From Bacteroidales bacterium (GTDB taxonomy: Bacteria; Bacteroidota; Bacteroidia; Bacteroidales; WCHB1-69), in the NCBI GenBank assembly GCA_031257735.1, contig JAIROC010000109.1:1-22071 (forward strand): DNA of 22,071 nucleotides, in the 5' to 3' direction. Positions 14,718-22,071 of the stretch are shown here, piece by piece (the stretch's first letter is position 1; every line of letters begins with the position of its first letter). The notes beneath the pieces are model-generated. The model ran no database searches. It saw only the letters and a list, made by a program, of their open reading frames with translations, and was not told the origin of the DNA. Both the position numbers and the translations under genes were made by a program.

Positions 14718-16169
14718 ATGAAGAAAATAAATTGTTTGTTAGTCATTTTAGTTTTTACGATATTAAATATGAATGCACAAAGGCCGCCTTTCGTTGATAC
14801 ATGTGTATATAGAGAGATTTATATCCCATCGGATTGGCATTCCAAGACTGCACGGCTTGATTATCCTATTGTATGGGGGAATGGTGATAATGGGAATGCT
14901 GCTTATCGAGGAATATATTTTATACATGGTTTAGGAGGAGATGCTTCAGCTTGGAACAAAGTACAACAGGCTTGTATGGATAAATCATTAAATATACAGG
15001 GATTTCCTGCTAGAAAGTGTTATGCATATACTCCTGATTATAATAATCATACTCAGGGAACATTGTATTTAGCCGCAAAAGAAGTATTGAACGACATTAG
15101 AATACAGACGAATGTATTACCAGAATCTGTAGACCCCAATCAATCAATTTTAATAGCGCATAGTCAAGGAGGATTGGTAGCAAGAACGATGATGCATTTA
15201 AATTTTGTTCAGGAATCTAACGAAGTTCCGAGTAAGGGAAGAGGTTACGGTGGGGTTGTCTTTGTCTCTACTCCTTTGCAAGGGGCTATGATATTGAATA
15301 ATAGACAAAAGATGCTTGATATGGCAAATGATGCTTGTAAATCTTTAATACAAGGACCTACTTCTACTACACCCTTAATGAGAACGGTGTTACGTAAACT
15401 TGGAGGAAAGACTGTGAGAGATGATGTATGTAATCTTGTAACTGAAGATGTATTGCCCTTGTTTTTTGCGGATTATTATGCTCCTGTTACGAGCGATTAT
15501 TTGGTAGGAGCTGAATATATCAATACATTAAATGAAGATCAAAATAATATGGATTATTGTCAGCTTCCTAAAATAGTCTTTTATGGGGTAGAACCAGTGA
15601 ATAATATTTTTTGGAGAACAGCAAATTGGTTGGTTAAAAGTCCTAATGATGCAGGTTTTTTTGAAGCAAACGATGATTATGACTTTTACAATAATACAGT
15701 TTATCCCCAATATGTCTACTATGATGCGCAATATCAATCGTATGAAAAAAAATATCAGCAAGCCTCAAAAGCAATGAAATGGACATGGTGGACAGGAGTA
15801 GGAGCTATTGCATCAGAGATTGCAATGGAATCTTATGCTAAACAAATAGCCAGATGGAGCATGGGAAAATATTGGTTTGAGCGTGTTAATGGACAATGGG
15901 AGGTCGTTATTGGAGCAAGAGAATACATTAAGGGTAGTTCACAATGGACGCGAAAAGAAAATGATGGTATAATTATTACTGAAAGCGCTATAAATTTACC
16001 GTGTGCGACATCTCAACGTGTAAGAGTTTTCCCAAATGAAAATAATCCTAATGCTGCATATCGTGGTTCTTCTCACATGCAAATACGTAATGATGAAGGG
16101 ATTAAATATCATTTAAATAGTTTATTCAATGGAGATTATGGCATTTTTTTTAAAACCTCTACAAAATAA
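14718..16169 (+). CDS. exported alpha/beta-hydrolase, lipase/esterase-like
   Basis: The frame is open from a GTG at 14691, but the ATG at 14718 is the better start because it begins a clean signal peptide (MKKINCLLVILVFTILNMNA, cleavage before QRPP). The mature part has an oxyanion-hole motif YFIHGLGGDASAWN (67-80) and a nucleophile elbow IAHSQGG (146-152) with Ser149. Near the C-terminus come NDG (Asp416) and SSHMQIRND (His453), which fit the Asp and His of a lipase-type triad, by analogy with lipases whose acid lies in an NDG turn. Alanine replaces the usual glycine before His in GxSxG. The region 200-400 has no recognised domain and may be a lid or insertion. No T9SS domain is present, so it may stay in the periplasm or act at the membrane. 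Substrate unknown. Confidence 0.75.
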   Translation: MKKINCLLVILVFTILNMNAQRPPFVDTCVYREIYIPSDWHSKTARLDYPIVWGNGDNGNAAYRGIYFIHGLGGDASAWNKVQQACMDKSLNIQGFPARKCYAYTPDYNNHTQGTLYLAAKEVLNDIRIQTNVLPESVDPNQSILIAHSQGGLVARTMMHLNFVQESNEVPSKGRGYGGVVFVSTPLQGAMILNNRQKMLDMANDACKSLIQGPTSTTPLMRTVLRKLGGKTVRDDVCNLVTEDVLPLFFADYYAPVTSDYLVGAEYINTLNEDQNNMDYCQLPKIVFYGVEPVNNIFWRTANWLVKSPNDAGFFEANDDYDFYNNTVYPQYVYYDAQYQSYEKKYQQASKAMKWTWWTGVGAIASEIAMESYAKQIARWSMGKYWFERVNGQWEVVIGAREYIKGSSQWTRKENDGIIITESAINLPCATSQRVRVFPNENNPNAAYRGSSHMQIRNDEGIKYHLNSLFNGDYGIFFKTSTK

Positions 16170-16182
16170 TAATATACTATAA

Positions 16183-17478
16183 ATGAAATACTCGAAGGAT
16201 ATTATAATTTTTGTATTATTATTATGTATGATGGCAGGGCAAGGGTGTAAAAAACCAGAGCCGATAAAATATGTATCTTCATTTGAGGGATTTCCTTATC
16301 CAACCAATTTGGAAGTATTATGGAGTGATCCTTTTTATTCGGATTCTTCCTCCTCTTATTATACAGATCCTGTATTTGCTGGGAAATATCTTGTTCTTGC
16401 CAATGCTTCAAGTGATGCAGGACATTCGGTACAAGTAAGGGTTTTTGACAGGTTTACGGGAAAGCGACATTCTGCATGGAGTAACGATAATAACGAACTT
16501 ATTGAATCTTACGAGGGGCTTCAAACTTGCAAGATTACAGGAAAGAATAAAGATATAATCTGTATTTATGGAGGGAGAAGTAATTTGTATGCTTATCGTT
16601 TGACTACGGGACAGCAACTTTGGAAAACAAAGATTCCGCTTGATGCAATATCTCAAATCTCGGTATCAGATATATATGCTTTTGTATCTTATGGGTCTGA
16701 TAATGGGTCGTGGTCTCAACTTATTGCAGTAGATGTAGAATCTGGGAACAAAACAGATATTTTGAAATTATATACAGAAGATAATTACAAATTTCAGATT
16801 AATCCGCCTTCTGCTCATGTAACAAGTCAAGGAGATACGATGTTGTTTTTTACGACCTCTGGATGGAATTTTGATGAGGTAAAGGGGCGTGTACATGCTT
16901 ATTGTTATAATCTTACAAAAAAGCAAATGGAATGGATTAATAAAAATTTCACAAACGATAAAGATGCTACAGCAAAACAACAACCACCTTTTGTTATAGA
17001 AAATGATAAATTGATAGTTACTTCAATGTCTGCAATACATTGTTTTGATGTAAATACAGGAGAATTGATTTGGCAGCAAGAAGGATTGGATTTTGTTGAT
17101 AAACCTTATTTGTATCAGCAAGGGAAGCTATATATTCGTTCGGGCGATCCTTGTATTCTTTCTTGTTATGATGCTCAAACAGGGAGGAAATTGTGGAAAA
17201 ACACTACATTAAATCCGATCCCTGCGCCATGGGGAAGTATGGGAATATACAAAGATAAGTTGTATTTTACCGCATGGGGTAAAAACGCATGGATTGGTTT
17301 ATTTTGTGTAGACGCCAACAACGGAAATTTGTTATGGCAAGATGCAGGTCCTACCGGAAGGGTTTCTTATGCTGTACTTATTGACCAAGATAGAGGTTAT
17401 ATGTATTGTCAAAGCGGTTGGTCAGTTATGTGTGTGGATTTGAATAAAACGCCAAACGGAAAAGGAGTAGTAAAATGA
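16183..17478 (+). CDS. lipoprotein with PQQ-like beta-propeller repeats
   Basis: A 431-residue protein with an N-terminal lipoprotein signal (hydrophobic 7-18, then AGQGC with Cys22, followed by KK). The body carries repeated Asp/Leu-x-x-T/N-G-x-x-x-W motifs typical of PQQ-like beta-propeller blades: VFDRFTGKRHSAW (87-99), YRLTTGQQLWK (138-148), FDVNTGELIWQ (288-298), YDAQTGRKLWK (329-339) and VDANNGNLLWQ (376-386). Such propellers (BamB is the best known) mostly act as protein-binding scaffolds and do not necessarily bind PQQ. It starts 13 bases after the hydrolase gene, and its stop overlaps the next ATG by four bases. A partner role for the neighbouring exported proteins is inferred only from position. 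Confidence 0.8.
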   Translation: MKYSKDIIIFVLLLCMMAGQGCKKPEPIKYVSSFEGFPYPTNLEVLWSDPFYSDSSSSYYTDPVFAGKYLVLANASSDAGHSVQVRVFDRFTGKRHSAWSNDNNELIESYEGLQTCKITGKNKDIICIYGGRSNLYAYRLTTGQQLWKTKIPLDAISQISVSDIYAFVSYGSDNGSWSQLIAVDVESGNKTDILKLYTEDNYKFQINPPSAHVTSQGDTMLFFTTSGWNFDEVKGRVHAYCYNLTKKQMEWINKNFTNDKDATAKQQPPFVIENDKLIVTSMSAIHCFDVNTGELIWQQEGLDFVDKPYLYQQGKLYIRSGDPCILSCYDAQTGRKLWKNTTLNPIPAPWGSMGIYKDKLYFTAWGKNAWIGLFCVDANNGNLLWQDAGPTGRVSYAVLIDQDRGYMYCQSGWSVMCVDLNKTPNGKGVVK

Positions 17479-18209
17479 GACAAAATATATTATTAATATT
17501 GTCGTTTGTATTTACAGTTTCCGTCTATTCACAGGAACGAATAGTTACGGTAGAAGGCGATACTGTCTATGCGAAAATCATAGAAGTAAACGATAGTGTT
17601 ATTTCCTATAAACGTTATAACTATCAGGAAGGAGCAACGTTTGTTCTTACTGCAGAAAAGATAAAACAGATAATCTGGGCAAATGGCGACATAGATGTTT
17701 ATGAAGGTCGGTCAGCAAGTAACACGCTCTTGCCCGGTATAATAGAAAAAAAATGGTCGACTTTTATACTTGACAATGGAACGGAAATGAGTGAAGATGA
17801 ATTTGAATTTTTTATGATGTCAAATAAATTAGAACGTTATTGGGATACCTATAAGAGTGGAAACAAACTGTTTAATACGGGACGAGGTTTATTGATAGGA
17901 GGCGCGGGAGGCATACTTGGCGGAGCAGCAATAGTAGGTTTTTCCTATTTATTAGCAGATGGCTCTCTGTTGGGAGCATTAATTATGATGCCTTTTGAAA
18001 TTCTTGGATATGTTGTTATGGTAGCAGGAGCAGCAGTGTTTACGGTAGGGATACCATTGGCATTGGTAGGAAAATCAAAGCGATATACTTTTATTGACGA
18101 CTATAATGAACATTGTGCAGGAAGATATCCGTCGGAAGTGTCAGAAAATGTAATTAGTTGGAAACTGACGCCGAGTTTTAATGGATTAAGTTTCACATTG
18201 AATTTTTGA
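17475..18209 (+). CDS. exported hypothetical protein with two central hydrophobic helices
   Basis: A 244-residue protein with a signal peptide (1-20, ending VYSQ before ERIV). It then has a small domain seen widely in Bacteroidetes exported proteins (VTVEGDTVYAKIIEVNDSVISYKRYN, followed by KIKQIIWANGDIDVYEG). A glycine/alanine-rich hydrophobic region at about 136-199 could form two membrane helices (GLLIGGAGGILGGAAIVGFSYLL and the stretch from ILGYVVMVAGAA to ALVG). The C-terminus is a strand-like SFNGLSFTLNF. No function is recognised. The ATGA overlap with the lipoprotein gene implies coupled translation. It is the last gene before infA, 115 bases upstream. Confidence 0.75.
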   Translation: MRQNILLILSFVFTVSVYSQERIVTVEGDTVYAKIIEVNDSVISYKRYNYQEGATFVLTAEKIKQIIWANGDIDVYEGRSASNTLLPGIIEKKWSTFILDNGTEMSEDEFEFFMMSNKLERYWDTYKSGNKLFNTGRGLLIGGAGGILGGAAIVGFSYLLADGSLLGALIMMPFEILGYVVMVAGAAVFTVGIPLALVGKSKRYTFIDDYNEHCAGRYPSEVSENVISWKLTPSFNGLSFTLNF

Positions 18210-18324
18210 TAAATGAGGAAGGAAAAGTTATATTCAATAGCAACTATACGAATAGAAAAGAAAGAACGTTTACAAATAGATAATAAACAGTAAGTAAATA
18301 AAATAAAAAATATAAAAAACATAA

Positions 18325-18546
18325 ATGGCAAAACAGGAAACATTAGAACAGGATGGTATAGTGAAGGAATCATTGGGAAATGCGAGATTTCGTGTGGAAC
18401 TTGAAAATGGGCATGTAGTAACAGCTCATGTTTCAGGAAGAATGAGAATGCATTATATAAAAATTCTGCCTGGTGATAAAGTAAAAATGGAAATGTCCAT
18501 TTATGATTTAACAAAAGCAAGAATTACATTTAGATATAAATCATAG
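18325..18546 (+). CDS. infA: translation initiation factor IF-1
   Basis: A 73-residue IF-1, an OB-fold protein that binds the ribosomal A site during initiation. MAKQETLEQDGIVKESLGNARFRVELENGH and the C-terminal PGDKVKMEMSIYDLTKARITFRYK are diagnostic. It resumes the conserved operon order after the inserted cluster. No Bacteroidetes-type promoter is visible in the 115 bases before it, so it appears to depend on read-through transcription. Confidence 0.98.
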   Translation: MAKQETLEQDGIVKESLGNARFRVELENGHVVTAHVSGRMRMHYIKILPGDKVKMEMSIYDLTKARITFRYKS

Positions 18547-18550
18547 AAAA

Positions 18551-18667
18551 ATGAAAGTAAGAACATCAGTAAAAAAGAGATCGGACGATTGTAAAGTAGT
18601 TCGTCGTAAAGGAGTAGTGTACGTGATTAATAAAAAGAATCCTAAGTTTAAACAAAGACAAGGATAA
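18551..18667 (+). CDS. rpmJ: 50S ribosomal protein L36 (zinc-free type)
   Basis: A 38-residue L36 read from the ATG four bases after the infA stop to TAA at 18665-18667. It starts MKVRTSVKKRSDDCKVVRRK and ends INKKNPKFKQRQG. Only Cys14 of the usual zinc ligand set remains, so this is the zinc-independent variant common in Bacteroidetes. Its place between infA and rpsM is the conserved one. Confidence 0.97.
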   Translation: MKVRTSVKKRSDDCKVVRRKGVVYVINKKNPKFKQRQG

Positions 18668-18689
18668 TAAATTAAAATAGAATAAATAT

Positions 18690-19064
18690 ATGGCAAGAAT
18701 TGCAGGTATAGATTTACCGAAAAACAAGAGAGGAGTTATAGGATTGACTTATATTTACGGCATAGGCAAATCAACGTCAGAGAAGATATTGAAAGAAGCG
18801 AATGTGTCTTATGATAAGAAAGTACAGGATTGGGATGATAACGATTTGAATGCTATACGGGGGATTATCACAGAGATGAAAATAGAAGGAGCATTGCGTT
18901 CTGAAGTTCAAATGAATATCAAACGTTTAATGGATATTGGTTGTTATCGAGGGATTCGACATCGTATAGGCTTACCTCTACGTGGACAATCAACAAAAAA
19001 TAATGCCCGTACACGTAAAGGTCGTAAGAAAGTTGTTGCAAATAAAAAGAAAGCAACTAAATAG
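18690..19064 (+). CDS. rpsM: 30S ribosomal protein S13
   Basis: A 124-residue S13 with MARIAGIDLPKNKRGVIGLTYIYGIG and the C-terminal YRGIRHRIGLPLRGQSTKNNARTRKG, the basic tail that contacts tRNA and the 16S head. It forms bridges to the large subunit and pairs with S19. It lies 22 bases after rpmJ. Confidence 0.98.
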   Translation: MARIAGIDLPKNKRGVIGLTYIYGIGKSTSEKILKEANVSYDKKVQDWDDNDLNAIRGIITEMKIEGALRSEVQMNIKRLMDIGCYRGIRHRIGLPLRGQSTKNNARTRKGRKKVVANKKKATK

Positions 19065-19104
19065 TTTAATGTAAGTTTTAATTGAGGAAATAATAATTCG
19101 ATTT

Positions 19105-19494
19105 ATGGCAAAATCAACAAAAGTTACTAAGAAAAAAATAGTAAAAGTAGATGCACTTGGAAGAGCGTATGTTCAGGCGTCTTTCAATAATGTAATTATT
19201 ACGCTGACAAATAGTACGGGACAAGCAATTTCATGGTCATCCGCAGGAAAAATGGGATTTAGAGGTTCAAAGAAAAATACGCCTTATGCAGCACAGATAG
19301 CAGCAGAAGACGCCTCTAAAGTAGCCTACGATTTAGGATTGCGTAGAGTAAAAGTATTTGTTAAAGGACCAGGTGGCGGACGTGAGTCAGCTATTCGTAC
19401 CATCAATTCATCAGGTATTGAAGTAACAGAAATAATTGATGTTACACCATTGCCTCATAATGGATGTAGACCTCCTAAAAGAAGAAGAGTATAA
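19105..19494 (+). CDS. rpsK: 30S ribosomal protein S11
   Basis: A 129-residue S11, located on the platform near the mRNA exit. Motifs are AYVQASFNNVIITLTNSTGQAISWSSAGKMGFRGSKKNTPYAAQ, VFVKGPGGGRESAIR and the C-terminal DVTPLPHNGCRPPKRRRV. Length is normal, with a basic N-terminus (MAKSTKVTKKKIVKVDALGR). Confidence 0.98.
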   Translation: MAKSTKVTKKKIVKVDALGRAYVQASFNNVIITLTNSTGQAISWSSAGKMGFRGSKKNTPYAAQIAAEDASKVAYDLGLRRVKVFVKGPGGGRESAIRTINSSGIEVTEIIDVTPLPHNGCRPPKRRRV

Positions 19495-19530
19495 AAAATA
19501 TAATTAGTAGATAAAAAATAATATAAGAAT

Positions 19531-20139
19531 ATGGCAAGATATATTGGACCTAAGACCAAGATAGCAAAAAAGTTTAAATCGCCCATCTATGGACCTGACA
19601 AATATTTGGAGAGAAAAGGTCGTTCCCAAGATCACGGGGGTACAAAGAAAAGAGGTTTTAAGGTTTCGGAATATGGTTTACAATTACAGGAAAAACAAAA
19701 AGCAAAATATACCTACGGAGTATTGGAGCGTCAATTTAAAAATGTTTTTCATAGAGCGTCGTCCAAAAAAGGTATTACAGGGGTAATTCTTTTACAATTA
19801 ATGGAAGCGCGTTTGGATAATGTAGTTTATCGTATGGGCATTGCTCCTACCCGTTCAGGCGCCCGTCAGTTGGTTTCTCACAAACATATTACAGTGAATG
19901 GCAATGTGGTTAATATTCCATCCTATTCGCTTAAACCCAATGATATTGTAGGTGTGAGAGAACGTTCAAAATCATTAGAAGTAATTACGGACTCTTTAAG
20001 TCGTCGTAATGTAAGCGCTTTTTCATGGTTAGAATGGGACGCTAATTCCATGTCAGGAAAGTTTATGCAATATCCAGAAAGAGAGGATATACCAGAAACG
20101 ATTAAAGAACAGTTAATTGTTGAGTTGTATTCTAAATAA
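19531..20139 (+). CDS. rpsD: 30S ribosomal protein S4
   Basis: A 202-residue S4, a primary 16S binder and assembly initiator. The S4-type RNA-binding domain is visible at about 92-155 (MEARLDNVVYRMGIAPTRSGARQLVSHKHITVNG). The N-terminal zinc-binding cysteines found in some bacteria are missing, as usual in this phylum. It sits between rpsK and rpoA as expected. In E. coli S4 represses the alpha operon; no comparable site is visible here. Confidence 0.98.
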   Translation: MARYIGPKTKIAKKFKSPIYGPDKYLERKGRSQDHGGTKKRGFKVSEYGLQLQEKQKAKYTYGVLERQFKNVFHRASSKKGITGVILLQLMEARLDNVVYRMGIAPTRSGARQLVSHKHITVNGNVVNIPSYSLKPNDIVGVRERSKSLEVITDSLSRRNVSAFSWLEWDANSMSGKFMQYPEREDIPETIKEQLIVELYSK

Positions 20140-20180
20140 TAGTTTAATAGTTTTTAATAATAAATTAATAATACATATAT

Positions 20181-21176
20181 ATGGTTACAATACCCTTTCA
20201 AAAGCCAGAAAAAGTATTAATGGTGGAAGTCAATGATTCATATAGCATTTTTGAATTTCGTCCACTTCAACAAGGTTATGGAGTAACAATAGGAAATGCG
20301 TTACGCAGAGTATTGCTTTCTTCATTAGAAGGATTTGCTATTACATCTATCCGAATTGAAGGCGTTCCTCATGAATTTGCTACCATCCCTGGCGTAATAG
20401 AAGATGTTACAGATATAATTTTAAACATCAAACAAATACGGTTAAAAAGTAAAATAGAAGACCAGACAGACGAAAAATTAAGATTTACAATTACAGGAAA
20501 AGATGAATTTATTGCAGGTGATATCAATAATTTTCTGAATGGTTTTCAAGTATTAAATACAGATTTACATATATGTTCTATGGAACCCAATGTAAAATTG
20601 GATATAGAATTGACCATAAACAAAGGTCGCGGATATATATCAATAGAAGATAATAAAATGCTTCATGACGGAATTAATGTGATAGCGATAGATTCTATAC
20701 ATACACCCGTTAGAAATGTGAAGTATAGAGTTGATAATTATCGAGTAGAACAAAAAACCGACTTTGAGAAACTCATTATGGAGATAACAACAGATGGTAC
20801 TATATATCCTAAAGAAGCATTGAAATTAGCTTCCGATATATTGATGCAACATTTTGGAATTATCACCGATGATAAGATAACAATAACAAAAGAAGAGATT
20901 GTTGTTACAGGTGAGTTTGATGAAGATTCTTTACATCTTCGTCAGATTTTAAAAGTCCGATTAGCAGATATGGATTTGTCCGTAAGAGCATTAAACTGTC
21001 TGAAAGCGGCTGATGTAGAAACAATGGGAGAATTGGTTGCTTTTCATAAAAATGATTTGTTGAAGTTTAGAAATTTTGGAAGAAAATCATTGAATGAATT
21101 GGAGAATTTGATAAAGTCTAAAGGATTAGAATTTGGTATGAACATTTCAAAATATAAATTAGAGGATAAGGAATAA
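20181..21176 (+). CDS. rpoA: DNA-directed RNA polymerase subunit alpha
   Basis: A 331-residue alpha subunit. The N-terminal domain (about 1-235), with the assembly motif GYGVTIGNALRRVLLSSLEGFAITSIRIEGV (about 32-62), forms the dimer that nucleates the polymerase. The C-terminal domain (about 258-320) contains LSVRALNCLKAADVETMGELV and FRNFGRKSLNELENLI. Arg269 corresponds to the E. coli R265 that contacts UP-element DNA. It lies between rpsD (41-base gap) and rplQ (5-base gap). Confidence 0.98.
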   Translation: MVTIPFQKPEKVLMVEVNDSYSIFEFRPLQQGYGVTIGNALRRVLLSSLEGFAITSIRIEGVPHEFATIPGVIEDVTDIILNIKQIRLKSKIEDQTDEKLRFTITGKDEFIAGDINNFLNGFQVLNTDLHICSMEPNVKLDIELTINKGRGYISIEDNKMLHDGINVIAIDSIHTPVRNVKYRVDNYRVEQKTDFEKLIMEITTDGTIYPKEALKLASDILMQHFGIITDDKITITKEEIVVTGEFDEDSLHLRQILKVRLADMDLSVRALNCLKAADVETMGELVAFHKNDLLKFRNFGRKSLNELENLIKSKGLEFGMNISKYKLEDKE

Positions 21177-21181
21177 AGAAC

Positions 21182-21766
21182 ATGAGACACGGAAAAAAAG
21201 TAAATCACTTAGGAAGAAATAGTTCACATCGTAAAGCGATGTTATCGAATATGGCTACTTCGCTTATTATGCATAAACGAATTAGAACAACTGTTGCTAA
21301 AGCTAAAGCGCTTCGAAAATATGTAGAACCTTTAATATCTAAATCAAAAGAAGATTCTACACACTCTCGACGGGTAGTGTTTAGTTATTTGCAAGAAAAA
21401 AATGCAGTAACGGAATTGTTTAGAGAAATTTCACAGAAAGTTGGCGATAGACCGGGTGGATATACACGAATATTGCGTACAGGATACAGAATAGGAGATG
21501 CTGCTGAAATGTGTATAATTGAGTTAGTAGATTATAATGAGAACTATACGCAAAATAAAGCAGGAAAGCAATCAAAAAGTAAAGCAACGCGTCGTAGTAA
21601 AGCAAAAAAACAGATAGGAGACATACTTTCTGCGAATGAAGATAATACAGCAATGGAAGACATTCAACTACTTGAAGAAATCTCTACAACAGAAAATATT
21701 TCAAATACGGAAGAAGTTTCTGAACAAATACAGGATACTGCCGATGCGGAAGATAAAACAGAGTAA
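21182..21766 (+). CDS. rplQ: 50S ribosomal protein L17 with long C-terminal extension
   Basis: L17 core at residues 1-117 (MRHGKKVNHLGRNSSHRKAMLSNMATSLI, then RPGGYTRILRTGYRIGDAAEMCIIELVDYN), located near the tunnel exit. The protein continues to 194 residues: a basic linker (KQSKSKATRRSKAKK, 129-143) followed by an acidic, Ser/Thr/Glu-rich tail (about 150-194). Bacteroidetes L17 proteins often have an extension, but the strongly acidic end is notable. It is the last gene of the operon and is followed by a terminator hairpin. Confidence 0.97.
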   Translation: MRHGKKVNHLGRNSSHRKAMLSNMATSLIMHKRIRTTVAKAKALRKYVEPLISKSKEDSTHSRRVVFSYLQEKNAVTELFREISQKVGDRPGGYTRILRTGYRIGDAAEMCIIELVDYNENYTQNKAGKQSKSKATRRSKAKKQIGDILSANEDNTAMEDIQLLEEISTTENISNTEEVSEQIQDTADAEDKTE

Positions 21767-21802
21767 GATTTGTATTTAAGTATAAAAATTTCATAATGTT
21801 AG

Positions 21803-21835
21803 AAAGGGAAGGTAAGCCATTATCTTCCCTTTTGT
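21803..21835 (+). terminator. Rho-independent terminator after rplQ
   Basis: AAAGGGAAG (21803-21811) pairs perfectly with CTTCCCTTT (21824-21832) across a 12-base loop, followed by a short T-rich stretch (TTTTGTGTT). It lies 36 bases after the rplQ stop and is the natural end of the long operon. Confidence 0.75.
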
Positions 21836-21869
21836 GTTATCGTACATGATGAATAAAATTGAAAATTGA

Positions 21870-21955
21870 AATGAGCTACGCTGCTCTTACGGGTGCTTCA
21901 GTCGTGCCTCCTTCGCAATGACGGCGTTGATTAGGCGTTTTCGTGCGTCAGCATA
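21870..21955. repeat. probable dispersed intergenic repeat (GC-richer segment)
   Basis: A segment with GAGCTACGCTGCTCTTACGG, then GTCGTGCCTCCTTCGCAATG and ACGGCG, stands out from the AT-rich surroundings. Read in reverse it has the form CGTCATTGCGAAGGAGGCAC, which resembles short intergenic repeats common in several bacterial genomes, including Bacteroidetes. TGACG (21919-21923) can pair with CGTCA (21946-21950). Only one copy is in this window, so repeat status is inferred from the resemblance. Confidence 0.45.
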
Positions 21956-22033
21956 ATTCATAATTAGTGTCTGTCCGAAAACTCATAAATTCATTTCTTC
22001 AATGTATAATTGTAATCAGAGAATAACGGTAAA

Positions 22034-22071
22034 GGGCTGAAAGCCCGAAATCAATAGCACAGGGCAACGCC
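22034..22071. repeat. start of a hairpin-type intergenic repeat, cut by the window end
   Basis: Two small hairpins in tandem: GGGCT (22034-22038) with AGCCC (22042-22046), and GGGC (22062-22065) with GCC at 22069-22071, truncated by the window edge. The wording GGGCTGAAAGCCC followed by AGGGCAACGCC is a pattern I recognise as a recurrent intergenic element in Bacteroidetes genomes. A longer, near-symmetric element probably continues past 22071. Confidence 0.45.

Noticed and set aside
17475..18209. Outer-membrane beta-barrel protein
   Set aside because: The C-terminus ends in Phe after a strand-like stretch, but the protein has a long Gly/Ala-rich helical region and too few amphipathic strands for a barrel.

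Overview
The window comes from a low-GC member of the Bacteroidetes, most likely Bacteroidales. Four things point there: the gene order of the ribosomal superoperon, -7 promoter elements of the form TAnnTTTG, A-rich leaders that mostly lack Shine-Dalgarno sequences, and a secreted protein with a type A sorting domain for the type IX secretion system (T9SS). No genus can be named from the sequence alone.

Layout. (1) Positions 14-935, minus strand: a compact operon of three small membrane or envelope proteins (YtxH-like, phage-holin-family, and an unrecognised protein). (2) Positions 936-1509: a 574-base gene-free divergent region with an orphan terminator hairpin, a 16-base perfect palindrome and a good Bacteroidetes promoter for the ribosomal operon. 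(3) Positions 1510-12921, plus strand: the S10-spc run rplC-D-W-B, rpsS, rplV, rpsC, rplP, rpmC, rpsQ, rplN-X-E, rpsN, rpsH, rplF-R, rpsE, rpmD, rplO, secY, map. The usual first gene, rpsJ, is not present in front of rplC. (4) Positions 12948-18209: an insertion not expected between map and infA. It holds an HU-related DNA-binding protein gene, a 22-base tandem repeat array that can fold into a chain of hairpins, and four genes for exported proteins: a T9SS cargo protein, an alpha/beta-hydrolase with a lipase-like triad, a PQQ-propeller lipoprotein and a two-helix membrane protein. (5) Positions 18325-21766: the alpha-operon part infA, rpmJ, rpsM, rpsK, rpsD, rpoA, rplQ, followed by a terminator at about 21803-21835. 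(6) Positions 21841-22071: intergenic DNA with GC-richer segments that look like dispersed repeats.

Every gene from 1510 to 21766 is on one strand with short gaps or overlaps, so the translation genes, the Sec translocon gene secY, methionine aminopeptidase and RNA polymerase alpha look like one long transcription unit. The only clear internal promoter candidate lies in front of rpsN. The exported-protein cluster has no obvious promoter of its own and may ride on ribosomal transcription. SecY, encoded just upstream, would be the translocon through which all four exported products pass. This cluster and its repeat spacer are the most unusual part of the window. The individual ribosomal genes are ordinary apart from charged C-terminal tails on S3, L22 and L17.
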